From Thermoplasmata archaeon (lineage in GTDB: Archaea > Thermoplasmatota > Thermoplasmata > Halarchaeoplasmatales > Halarchaeoplasmataceae), in assembly GCA_019594025.1 (NCBI GenBank), contig JAFDUB010000072.1:1-8743 (forward strand): a DNA stretch of 8,743 bases, given 5' to 3'. The notes under the pieces are model-generated. The model had not been told where the DNA came from and did not search any database. It saw only the letters and a program-made list of their open reading frames with translations. Shown here one piece after another: positions 1-6,988 of this stretch (its first letter is position 1; each line of letters starts with the position of its first letter). The position numbers and the translations under genes are program-made.

Positions 1-267
1 GATGTTTTTCGTCAAGAACTTGGTGAAGATCTAATTGTAGTCGCAGTGTATGCATCACCAAAAACCCGATACCAAAGACTGGTACATAGAGGACGAGAGG
101 ACGCTCCAAAAGATTTTAATGAATTCCAAAACAGAGATCGTCGGGAGCTAATATGGGGATTGGGAGAAGTGATATCCCTAGCCGACTATACCCTCGTAAA
201 CGAAGATAGTCTAAGCGGTTTTCAGAGTAAAGCGGAGGAACTGCTAGGCGTTATCAATGGAGACTGA
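1..267 (+). CDS. UPF0200-family nucleotide kinase-like protein, C-terminal part (5' end outside window)
   Basis: The reading frame is open from base 1 (gat gtt ttt cgt) to a TGA at 265-267, so only the last 88 residues are visible and the start lies upstream. A GTG at 46 could be read as a start, but the codons before it read on naturally (LIVVAV into YASPKTR), so I treat the gene as truncated by the window edge. The run VAVYASPKTRYQRLVHRGRED, followed by an RDRREL...GLGEVISLADY segment and a VNEDSL near the end, is characteristic of archaeal UPF0200 proteins. These are P-loop kinases related to dephospho-CoA and adenylate kinases whose substrate is not firmly established. The Walker A loop would be in the missing N-terminal part. 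The RxxxRGRED stretch resembles the lid/arginine region of such kinases (inference). The next gene starts 62 bases downstream with its own TATA-like box. Confidence 0.85.
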   Translation, partial: DVFRQELGEDLIVVAVYASPKTRYQRLVHRGREDAPKDFNEFQNRDRRELIWGLGEVISLADYTLVNEDSLSGFQSKAEELLGVINGD

Positions 268-293
268 TAGCCACCCCCGATTGTTGATAAGAA

Positions 294-306
294 ACTTTAT
301 TAATAT
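294..306 (+). promoter_or_regulatory. TATA-like promoter element for the membrane protein gene at 330
   Basis: The AT-rich stretch TTTATTAATA (296-305) is preceded by the purine-rich GAAAC, a possible BRE. It lies about 30 bases before the ATG at 330. A transcript starting about 25 bases downstream of the box centre would begin near 325, giving a leaderless or very short-leader mRNA. A GAGGT at 318-322 also lies 7 bases before the ATG, so a start site further upstream with SD-led translation is possible. This call rests on sequence pattern and spacing only. Confidence 0.4.
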
Positions 307-329
307 GTACTCTAGATGAGGTTCTCACA

Positions 330-1034
330 ATGGCCAAACGAAGGAAGAAAAAGAAGGAAGAAGAGGAAGATCAAGACTTCGAGTTTCCAGAGTTCGATAG
401 AGCCGAACACATGGAAAATGAGATCCATAAGGGTAAAACCGTTCTCGTTTCCATTGCATTAGCTCCTTTCTTTTCGTTTCTCTCCTTAGAAATCTTTAAA
501 CTGACCGGCGACTGGAGCACCGGTTTCCTGGTCGGTGTGTTTGGTTTGTTGATCACCTTAAAAATATTTGAGTACCTTCCAATTGATTTATCCGGCTTTG
601 GAAAGAAAGAATGGGCCATGAACGGTGCCATGTATTTTTTAACATGGCTAGGGATCTGGATACTGTTAATGAATCCCCCATTTGGCGATTTTACCGATCC
701 CGTTGTAAATAGGGTCGACTTTTACGTAGAAATCGATGGTGAATGGGAAGCTCTGGAGGACGCTAATATCACCGATCAGCAAGACTACCGAATAAGGCTA
801 TTAGCTAAAATCACGGACAACGACGCCGTGGACGAAGATAGTGTTACCATAGAATACGAAGGAGATATATCCCCTATGGACCCCGTCGGGGACCATGAGT
901 TCGAAGCTATTTTCGAAAACGTTACCGCAGACTCAAGCACAAAACTGTTTACCATACGGATGGAGGATGTAAACGGAAACTCTAACTCCGTCGTCATAGA
1001 AAAAGTTATACGCGAATCAAGCGGTCAACAGTAA
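330..1034 (+). CDS. three-helix membrane protein with C-terminal extracellular Ig-like beta domain, unknown function
   Basis: This 234-residue protein belongs to no named family I recognise. It begins with a strongly basic cluster (residues 3-9) followed by an acidic stretch (10-24). Three hydrophobic segments follow at about 36-56, 62-82 and 97-115. By the positive-inside rule the basic N-terminus should be cytoplasmic, placing residues from about 118 onward outside the cell. That part (about 128-228) alternates hydrophobic and polar residues and has a VNRVDFYVEIDG opening and an IRMEDVNGNSNS turn, as in Ig-like or cadherin-like beta-sandwiches. It contains two N-glycosylation sequons, NIT (146-148) and NVT (197-199), compatible with surface exposure. 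The ATG at 330 is supported by GAGGT 7 bases upstream and the TATA-like box. The 68-base gap to cdc48 holds a separate promoter, so the two need not be co-transcribed. The reading frame is confident; the function is unknown. Confidence 0.85.
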   Translation: MAKRRKKKKEEEEDQDFEFPEFDRAEHMENEIHKGKTVLVSIALAPFFSFLSLEIFKLTGDWSTGFLVGVFGLLITLKIFEYLPIDLSGFGKKEWAMNGAMYFLTWLGIWILLMNPPFGDFTDPVVNRVDFYVEIDGEWEALEDANITDQQDYRIRLLAKITDNDAVDEDSVTIEYEGDISPMDPVGDHEFEAIFENVTADSSTKLFTIRMEDVNGNSNSVVIEKVIRESSGQQ

Positions 1035-1057
1035 ACAACTAGCACGCATTATTCCAC

Positions 1058-1071
1058 AAATATTTAATAAT
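1058..1071 (+). promoter_or_regulatory. TATA-like promoter element for cdc48
   Basis: AAATATTTAATAAT around 1058-1071 is a good archaeal TATA-box candidate in the short gap after the membrane protein gene. Its centre is about 26 bases before the TTG at 1091 and 38 before the ATG at 1103. The predicted transcript start therefore falls very near 1091, so the mRNA would be leaderless (TTG) or have a leader of about 12 bases (ATG). No Shine-Dalgarno sequence precedes either codon, which fits weak-SD or leaderless translation. Confidence 0.45.
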
Positions 1072-1102
1072 CAATCTTAACTTAGAAGTTTTGGCGAATT
1101 TG

Positions 1103-3307
1103 ATGTCCGAAAAGGTAATGTTGACGGTTAAAGAGGCTCCACAGGAAGATGTAGGGAGAAATCGAGCTAGATTAGGACCTAGTACGAGGATGAGTTTAAG
1201 TTTGGAAATAGGAGATGTAATCAAAATCAAAGGTGAACGAGAGACAGTTGCTAAGGTTTTTAGATTGTCCTCCGATGACGAAGGAAAGGGCATAATCCGT
1301 ATCGACGGTCTTGTTAGGAAGAATGCCAAGGTATCAGTGGGGGATAAAGTAAAGGTGGTTAAGACACAAATCAAACCCGCCAAGAAGGTGGTCATCGCAC
1401 CAGTAATCGAAAAGGGTAATACACTGCGTTTCGGAGAAGAGATTGAGACATTTGTTAAAAAACGACTGTCCAACAGACCAATCATGGCCGGTGATGCCAT
1501 AGTGATCCCAGGAATATCTTTAATGGGCGGTAACGTACCTTTCATAGTCATCACAACAAGCCCGTTGGAACCGGTTGAAGTTACAGAAGTTACAGAGGTT
1601 AACGTTAGGGAAGAACCTGTTAGTGAAGGGGAGATGATTGGAACCACTACTGTAACTTACGAAGATGTGGGTGGACTAAGAGAACAGCTTCAAAGAGTAA
1701 GAGAGATGATAGAACTGCCTTTAAAACACCCCGATCTCTTCGAAAGGTTGGGTATAGAACCCCCTAAAGGAGTGCTGCTGCATGGTCCTCCCGGTACGGG
1801 TAAAACATGGATCGCAAGGGCGGTTGCCAATGAATCCGGGGCCAGTTTTTTTTCCGTTCAGGGCCCCGAGATCATGTCAAAATACTACGGTCAAAGCGAG
1901 GGTAAGTTAAGAGAAAAATTTGAAGAGGCTAAGGAGCAGTCACCCTCTATAATTTTTATCGACGAACTTGACTCTATCGCGCCAAAAAGAGACGATGTAA
2001 AAGGTGAAGTCGAGCGGAGAGTTGTCGCCCAGTTATTAACACTCATGGACGGCTTGAGTCAGCGTGGAGAAATCATCGTGATCGCAGCTACAAATAGGGT
2101 GGATGCCATCGACCCTGCTTTGAGGAGACCTGGTCGGTTTGATAGAGAAATAGAAATAGGCCTTCCCAATCGAGACGGTAGAACGGAGATACTTCAGATA
2201 CACACTAGAGGGATGCCCATTTCAGATAATGTAAACCTGGAACAACTGGCACATTTGACTCATGGATTCGCCGGTGCTGACTTGGAATCACTTGCAAAAG
2301 AAGCGGCTATGCGTGCTCTGAGACGATATATACCGGAATTCGATTTAGATGAGCCACTCCCTAGAGAGGTTCTGGAGAGGATGGATGTAAGGGAAAAAGA
2401 TTTCATGAGTGCTTTAAGAGAGATAGAGCCCAGCAGTATGAGGGAGATAATGGTGGAGATTCCGGAGGTTTCATGGGGCGAGGTTGGTGGGTTGGAGGAT
2501 ATAAAAGAAAAACTCATGGATTTCGTACAAAGACCTTTAGATGAACCTGAATCATTCGAAAAACTGGGTATTTCACCACCCAAAGGCATACTCCTTTATG
2601 GACCTCCCGGGACGGGTAAGACTCTTTTAGGAAAGGCTGTGGCTAACGAGTGTGATGCCAACTTTATCTCGATCAAAGGTCCTGAGATATTGTCCAAATG
2701 GGTGGGAGAGAGCGAGAAAGCGGTTAGAGAGATATTCAAGAAAGCTAGACAGACTGCACCTTCTATTATATTCCTAGATGAGATCGATTCTTTGGCCCCA
2801 GAAAGAGGTATGAGCGAACAAAACGTGGCTACCGATAGAGTGGTTAACCAACTACTTACCAGCCTCGATGGTATCGAAAGCAGTCCAGGGATAGTTGTTC
2901 TTGCGGCCACTAACCGCCCCGACAGAGTGGACTCAGCTCTGCTGAGGGCGGGTAGATTCGACCATAAACTGTTCGTCTCCGTACCTCATAAAAAATCCAG
3001 GTTAGAGATATTCAAGATACACACTTCTCACATGCCTTTGGCAGACGATGTAGATTTAGAAAATTTGGCTCAGAATACGGAATCCTTCGTCGGTGCAGAT
3101 ATAAAAACCGTGTGTAGGGAGGCGGGACTTTCTGCTATCAAAAAGAAGAAAAAGGTAGTCCAGAAGGAGGACTTCGAAAAAGCTTTAGAAGGAGTTCACC
3201 CCTCCATCGACGAGGACATATTAGAGATGTATCAAGAGATGAAGTTGGACATGGAAAAGACCTTTAGAAAGAAGAAAGATTATAATGGGGTTGGCTTATA
3301 CAGGTAG
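1103..3307 (+). CDS. cdc48: Cdc48/VAT (p97-like) AAA+ ATPase
   Basis: This is a hexameric double-ring unfoldase that uses ATP to thread proteins through its central pore. The 734 residues match the family length (about 730-750). Residues 1 to about 185 form the double-psi barrel and four-stranded N-domain that binds substrates and adaptors. Ring D1 starts near the VGGL at 189-192, with Walker A GPPGTGKT 228-235, Walker B IDELD (D287, E288), pore loop KYYG and arginine fingers in RRPGRFD (341-347). Ring D2 starts near W458 EVGGL, with Walker A 500-507, Walker B LDEID (D559, E560), pore loop KWVG and LLRAGRFD (R615, R618). Both rings look catalytically intact. The protein ends in LYR (732-734), a hydrophobic-Tyr-any tail of the type that docks AAA+ rings onto the 20S proteasome. 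I chose the ATG at 1103; an in-frame TTG at 1091 adds four residues. A PRC-barrel gene follows 32 bases downstream. Confidence 0.97.
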   Translation: MSEKVMLTVKEAPQEDVGRNRARLGPSTRMSLSLEIGDVIKIKGERETVAKVFRLSSDDEGKGIIRIDGLVRKNAKVSVGDKVKVVKTQIKPAKKVVIAPVIEKGNTLRFGEEIETFVKKRLSNRPIMAGDAIVIPGISLMGGNVPFIVITTSPLEPVEVTEVTEVNVREEPVSEGEMIGTTTVTYEDVGGLREQLQRVREMIELPLKHPDLFERLGIEPPKGVLLHGPPGTGKTWIARAVANESGASFFSVQGPEIMSKYYGQSEGKLREKFEEAKEQSPSIIFIDELDSIAPKRDDVKGEVERRVVAQLLTLMDGLSQRGEIIVIAATNRVDAIDPALRRPGRFDREIEIGLPNRDGRTEILQIHTRGMPISDNVNLEQLAHLTHGFAGADLESLAKEAAMRALRRYIPEFDLDEPLPREVLERMDVREKDFMSALREIEPSSMREIMVEIPEVSWGEVGGLEDIKEKLMDFVQRPLDEPESFEKLGISPPKGILLYGPPGTGKTLLGKAVANECDANFISIKGPEILSKWVGESEKAVREIFKKARQTAPSIIFLDEIDSLAPERGMSEQNVATDRVVNQLLTSLDGIESSPGIVVLAATNRPDRVDSALLRAGRFDHKLFVSVPHKKSRLEIFKIHTSHMPLADDVDLENLAQNTESFVGADIKTVCREAGLSAIKKKKKVVQKEDFEKALEGVHPSIDEDILEMYQEMKLDMEKTFRKKKDYNGVGLYR

Positions 3308-3324
3308 TAAATCCATCTATCAGA

Positions 3325-3332
3325 TAGGAGGA
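3325..3332 (+). promoter_or_regulatory. strong Shine-Dalgarno site before the PRC-barrel gene
   Basis: TAGGAGGA contains a full GGAGG core (3327-3331) 8 bases before the ATG at 3340. It fixes that start over the ATG at 3346. No TATA box is visible in the 32-base gap after cdc48, so an SD-led downstream gene in the cdc48 transcript is the simplest reading. Confidence 0.75.
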
Positions 3333-3339
3333 CAACAAA

Positions 3340-3588
3340 ATGAAGATGTTCGTGACCGAAATGCGAGGAAAAACGGTAATGACAAACGATGGGCAGATAC
3401 TGGGTATGATCGATAATTTCGTCGTAGATACCAAAACGGGCGAGATGAAACATGTATTGGTCACCCCTGCAGAAGAGATTGAGCCTAGGCTCTTTGATAC
3501 CGACGCGGAGGGAAGATTAGTACTTCCATTTCAAGGAATGAAAGCAGTTCGAGATGTAGTTGTGATGGAAAACATCAGCATAGAGTAG
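3340..3588 (+). CDS. small PRC-barrel protein, possible CdpB-like factor
   Basis: The 82 residues correspond to a single PRC-barrel domain with no extension. Visible hallmarks are the opening VTEMRGKTVMTNDGQ, the ILGMIDNFVVDTKTGEMKHVLV segment (strand-turn-strand with a DxKTGE turn), and the close LVLPFQGMKAVRDVVVM. This matches the short archaeal PRC-barrel group. That group includes the haloarchaeal CdpB proteins, which take part in cell division with SepF, and is also often simply annotated as photosystem reaction centre H-like. PRC-barrels also occur in RimM, the ribosome maturation factor, so a link to the following ksgA is conceivable. The CdpB-like idea is inference from size and sequence layout. 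The gene sits 32 bases after cdc48, behind an excellent SD, and is probably co-transcribed with it. No catalytic residues are expected; the fold is a protein- or RNA-interaction module. Confidence 0.9.
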   Translation: MKMFVTEMRGKTVMTNDGQILGMIDNFVVDTKTGEMKHVLVTPAEEIEPRLFDTDAEGRLVLPFQGMKAVRDVVVMENISIE

Positions 3589-3634
3589 CACACAGCAACT
3601 CATCCCAAGGCCCCCGCAGTTGAACAGGGTTATC

Positions 3635-4438
3635 ATGATGACCAATAAAGTAAAGGAAAGACTGGAAGAGCTCGGATTAAGACCCTCTCGACAACTGGGA
3701 CAACACTTTTTGGTCGATAAAGAAGTCGCTATTCGCCAAGTAGAAGCCGCGGGTATTGATTCAAAAGATACCGTCTTAGAGGTCGGTCCGGGGATGGGTA
3801 TCCTTACTGAGGAGATCGTTAAAAAAGCAAGAAAAACTATCGCTATTGAAAAGGAAAGAGCTTTTAAAGGATACCTGGGGGGAAGATTCTCAGATTACAA
3901 ATTTGAAGTGATACAGGGAGATGCATTGAACGTAGAATTCCCAGAATTCGACAAAGTTGTATCCAACATACCATTCAATATCTCTTCTCCTTTGACATTC
4001 AAACTCCTGCAGAGGGAATTTAAAATCGGTGTACTCATGTATCAAAAGGAGTTCGCAGATCGGATGGTAGCCGAGGTGGGAGAAAAAAATTATTCCCGAC
4101 TATCTGTGATGGTGTCAACCAAAGCTAAAGTAAAGAAGCTTTTCGACGTTTCTAGAAATCGTTTTTACCCTCCCCCACGGGTAGATGCGTCGGTTGTAGC
4201 TATTGAACCCGGAAAATCCATATATCAAATAACCCACGAAGAAGTTTTCGAGAACGTTGTACGTGAGCTTTTTAACTACAGACGAAAAACCATTAAAAAC
4301 GCTCTTAAATACGGCTTTGGGTTAAACTTAGAAAATATTCCATTCAAAAATTATCGTGTAGAAAATCTATCACCAGTGGAAATCAACAGGATAACGGAAG
4401 AGTTGTTAGATAGAGGACTTCTCCCGCTAGACAAGTGA
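3635..4438 (+). CDS. ksgA: 16S rRNA (adenine-N6,N6)-dimethyltransferase KsgA/Dim1
   Basis: KsgA uses S-adenosylmethionine to dimethylate the two adjacent adenines in the helix-45 loop of 16S rRNA, a late check in small-subunit assembly. From the ATG at 3635 the protein has 267 residues, normal for the archaeal form. Visible signatures are RQLGQHFLVD (19-28), SAM motif I EVGPGMG (49-55), the ribose-binding acidic residue E72 in AIEKE, GDAL (95-98), and the catalytic motif NIPF at 111-114, where most members have NLPY. Also present are QKEFADRM, the NYSRLSVMV segment, FYPPPRVDASVV, and the C-terminal helical domain with FNYRRKTIKNALK. An in-frame TTG at 3620 would add five residues, but no SD supports it. 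ATGs at 3635 and 3638 are both possible. No TATA box is visible in the 46-base gap after the PRC-barrel gene, suggesting read-through. The stop abuts the stop of the convergent next gene. Confidence 0.95.
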   Translation: MMTNKVKERLEELGLRPSRQLGQHFLVDKEVAIRQVEAAGIDSKDTVLEVGPGMGILTEEIVKKARKTIAIEKERAFKGYLGGRFSDYKFEVIQGDALNVEFPEFDKVVSNIPFNISSPLTFKLLQREFKIGVLMYQKEFADRMVAEVGEKNYSRLSVMVSTKAKVKKLFDVSRNRFYPPPRVDASVVAIEPGKSIYQITHEEVFENVVRELFNYRRKTIKNALKYGFGLNLENIPFKNYRVENLSPVEINRITEELLDRGLLPLDK

Positions 4439-5398
4439 TCAATCAAGACTGATTCCACAGTTTGGACAGAAGCGTATATCTTCGTCAACTTCGGCGCCGC
4501 ATTCTGGACATTCGTATATCACTGAGCCTAAATCCTCACCGCATTTCGGGCAAAATTTGTATTCTGTTTTAACCTCTGTATCACAGGCAGGACATGTTTG
4601 CAGAAAAGTAATCTTGGCACCGCATTTGTTACAGAACTTATCGTCCTCACCTACTTCATTACCGCATTCGACGCATTCATAAACCTCTTCAATCTTTGGT
4701 TTAGACAGGTTTTTTAACGATAGTTCTTTACTTTCTTTACCCGGTTTCCCTTTACCCACAATTTGAGCAGACATCAAGCCCGCACTCTCTTCATCTATCC
4801 ATTTCTTGCACTTTATCGCATAACTAAGAGCGCCGGAATAATCCTCAGTGGAGAACTTATCCTCAGCTAGCTTCAACAATCTACTGGCCTCTTGATCTCC
4901 CCTTTTTTCCACCAAATCCCGGGCGACATCTATTTCAAATTTAGATTCCAGGTAATTCTCTGGAAGATTCTGGATATTTTCCTTACTCTCCTCGAATTTT
5001 TTCACCGCCTTGCTTTTAGGGCGGTCAAAATCAGGTTTGTTAAGAACGTTAAGAGAGGGCTGGCCTGTGCGTTGAGAATTTTTTATCTTCTCTTTGGCTT
5101 TTTCTGCTAATTGTTTAGCTTTTGTATGGTCCTTTGCGTCCAAAGCTAATTCCGCCCTATCTAAGAGTATTTCAGCACTGCTGACCTCATTACCTTTATT
5201 TTTCATCACCCGACAGATACTTTTCGTACTCATTACTAGGTTATAGGCTTCATCCTCAGGATCAAGATAGCGCTGTTTTTTTACTCTTTTCATTCTCTCG
5301 GGCTTAGATTTCTCAAAGTAGTACCAAACTGCCCAAATAGATCCTGTCGCCCCCAACAGGAGGGCGATCATCAACAATAGGAAGGTAGTAGAGTCCAT
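4439..5398 (-). CDS. membrane-anchored protein with helical repeats and three zinc ribbons
   Basis: This 319-residue protein has one N-terminal membrane helix (about 4-27) followed by a basic stretch (KSKPERMKRVKKQR), which predicts a cytoplasmic body. Residues about 71-104 and 153-202 are helical and resemble TPR-like pairs (AKDHTKAKQLAEKAKEK; STEDYSGALSYA). A lysine/serine-rich linker (212-236) leads to three C-terminal zinc ribbons with cysteines 242/245/256/259, 269/272/283/286 and 297/300/311/314. All three have the same CxxC-x10-CxxC spacing, and each should bind one zinc. Such ribbon arrays usually mediate protein or nucleic-acid contacts; the partner is unknown. The gene lies 48 bases after the ATPase gene on the same strand. 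No SD precedes the ATG at 5398. A TATATTTA-like stretch sits only 10-20 bases upstream, so an internal start at Met10 (5371) from a separate promoter cannot be excluded. The reading frame and domains are clear; the function is not. Confidence 0.88.
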   Translation of the reverse strand: MDSTTFLLLMIALLLGATGSIWAVWYYFEKSKPERMKRVKKQRYLDPEDEAYNLVMSTKSICRVMKNKGNEVSSAEILLDRAELALDAKDHTKAKQLAEKAKEKIKNSQRTGQPSLNVLNKPDFDRPKSKAVKKFEESKENIQNLPENYLESKFEIDVARDLVEKRGDQEASRLLKLAEDKFSTEDYSGALSYAIKCKKWIDEESAGLMSAQIVGKGKPGKESKELSLKNLSKPKIEEVYECVECGNEVGEDDKFCNKCGAKITFLQTCPACDTEVKTEYKFCPKCGEDLGSVIYECPECGAEVDEDIRFCPNCGISLD

Positions 5399-5446
5399 GT
5401 TTAGTCTAAATATATGGTTGAATGGAATTTAACATTTTCGGCGGAT

Positions 5447-6988
5447 TCAAACAAGTTTAACGTAGCGTACGGAGGGGTGCTTTGCTTCATCTACCGTTAT
5501 ATTGTATATTTCCGTATTTGGTTTTTCACCGTACATGAGTAAGGAGTTGTATTGTGTGAATACGTTGATGTGGATGTCGGCAACATATCTGGCGTTATCC
5601 GCAAATGAAAAACCCGGCCCCATCAATCCGATGGTCAACCCACTGTTCTCTTTCATGAGGTCGAGCATATCTTTTGACATCCTAGAACGGTCGATTTCAC
5701 CTAATTCGGGTTGACCTATCGAATGCTCCATCCTCGCCCAATCACAGATGGTTAATATCGGGGTCTTAGCTTTGAACTTTAATTCTTTATATGCTTCCTT
5801 AAATACATACTTGAAGTCCTCTTTTTTTCTATCTATATCTTCGAAGTCCAGGATCTTGAGGTATTTTCCCATCTTTTTACCGAAGATTTCCCCCTTTCTA
5901 TTGAACTTGTTTTTATCCCTGCTAGAGGGCATGAAAAGTACGCCCCTCTCCTGAGCGAGGAAATTCTCTAAAACAGGTCCAAAGAGATTCATCTGACCTG
6001 CCAGCGGTACTTCGTGGGTGAATTCCATGAGAACCAGACTGTTATGAGGATATCCACCGCCTAAAATCTCGTCAAGTGATTCAGAGCCCGTGGAGAACAT
6101 TTTTTGTTTCCAGTATTCAGTATCTTCTCCATCCAATATATGTTCGTGTCCCTTTTCGATTAAAGGAAGCTTAGGGTCAAAAGGCGGAGCGTATCTGAAC
6201 CGTCCTCCATCCAAGGAGTAAAGGTAAACAGGTCTATCTATTCTAACTCCTCGCAGCTTGTTTAAAAGCATCATTCGTACCCGCCTACCCTTTTTTTCTT
6301 CCACCTTCAAAGTCAACACACCGTCGACTAGGTAGTCCCACTTTGTAGATTCTTCAGCTTCAAGTACGATAATAAGTTTCGCCCCAGATAACTCCACCAG
6401 ATCCCTTTGAAGTACCTTGATTAAAGAGGTTGCTTCCACACCGTATCTTTCAATTAGAGATTCCAAACTATCTATTATTATTAAGGATGAAGAAGGAAGA
6501 CGTGAATCCACCCGGTCGTATATTTCATCCATTTCGATTAAATCGGAATCGCCTATCAAAGAAAGTAGGCAGGAACGTGACACATGTTCGGGAGGTATGA
6601 ATTTTTCTGGTGATTTTTCATCCAACACATCCAGTACTCTTTTTGCCTTCTCCATTCGCTGAATGCTCTCATCGGTTTTTTTAAGTTTTTCCGATTTCTT
6701 AAATTGTGTTTTTTCAGCAGGATAAATAGTTCTAAGGAAATCCATGCTGGCATCGATAAGGTTTTCTCGCATATCCTTGTCCTTCAACCAGTCGAACTGA
6801 CTATAAAGAGAGGTGTTAGATACTCTAGTGGAAAAGTAAAAAGAATTATTTATATCTGCTATGTTTTCCAGCAAAGTTAAACTTAGTATTGTTTTTCCAG
6901 TCCCCGCATGTCCCTTTATCATCAGAGAACGACCTGCTTCACCTTCGAAAAATTCGTAAATCTCCCTAGGAAGAAACTGTGTCACCAT
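5447..6988 (-). CDS. two-domain RecA/KaiC-superfamily (RAD55/GvpD-like) ATPase, second domain lacking a P-loop
   Basis: The 513-residue protein starts with a P-loop domain: FLPREIYEFFEGEAGRSLMIKG leads into Walker A GHAGTGKT (26-33), and Walker B is LIIID (D173). The stretch VDGVLTLKVEE followed by LLNKLRGVRIDRP (about 221-253) and YSLDGGRF is the KaiC/RadA-type C-terminal sheet of that domain. A second copy begins near 297 with STGSESLDEILGGGYP (299-314), the classic KaiC domain opening. However, where GxxxxGKT should follow, the sequence reads EFTHEVPLAGQ, so domain 2 probably does not bind ATP conventionally. The direct P-loop start without a preceding GGG motif recalls archaeal GvpD-like proteins; that link is tentative. 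A charged helical insert lies at about 92-130. The ATG at 6988 is chosen because GGAGG lies 7 bases upstream; the TTG at 7003 would overlap that SD. The gene overlaps the LC7 gene by 7 bases, implying translational coupling. Confidence 0.88.
   Translation of the reverse strand: MVTQFLPREIYEFFEGEAGRSLMIKGHAGTGKTILSLTLLENIADINNSFYFSTRVSNTSLYSQFDWLKDKDMRENLIDASMDFLRTIYPAEKTQFKKSEKLKKTDESIQRMEKAKRVLDVLDEKSPEKFIPPEHVSRSCLLSLIGDSDLIEMDEIYDRVDSRLPSSSLIIIDSLESLIERYGVEATSLIKVLQRDLVELSGAKLIIVLEAEESTKWDYLVDGVLTLKVEEKKGRRVRMMLLNKLRGVRIDRPVYLYSLDGGRFRYAPPFDPKLPLIEKGHEHILDGEDTEYWKQKMFSTGSESLDEILGGGYPHNSLVLMEFTHEVPLAGQMNLFGPVLENFLAQERGVLFMPSSRDKNKFNRKGEIFGKKMGKYLKILDFEDIDRKKEDFKYVFKEAYKELKFKAKTPILTICDWARMEHSIGQPELGEIDRSRMSKDMLDLMKENSGLTIGLMGPGFSFADNARYVADIHINVFTQYNSLLMYGEKPNTEIYNITVDEAKHPSVRYVKLV

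Noticed and set aside
46..48. GTG at 46 as the start of the first gene
   Set aside because: The frame is open to base 1 and the upstream codons continue the UPF0200 core strand, so the gene is truncated by the window.
1577..1594. Tandem repeat of GAAGTTACA (two copies)
   Set aside because: It encodes EVTEVTEV in the linker between the Cdc48 N-domain and D1. Two 9-base copies in a low-complexity linker need no special explanation.
1039..1647. 202-residue open frame on the minus strand opposite the start of cdc48
   Set aside because: It is Ser/Thr/Leu-rich without domain signatures and lies wholly opposite the strongly conserved Cdc48 N-domain. It is a shadow of that frame.
2260..2910. Two minus-strand open frames opposite Cdc48 D1/D2
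   Set aside because: They mirror conserved AAA+ coding sequence, have no SD or TATA signals, and show no recognisable domain.
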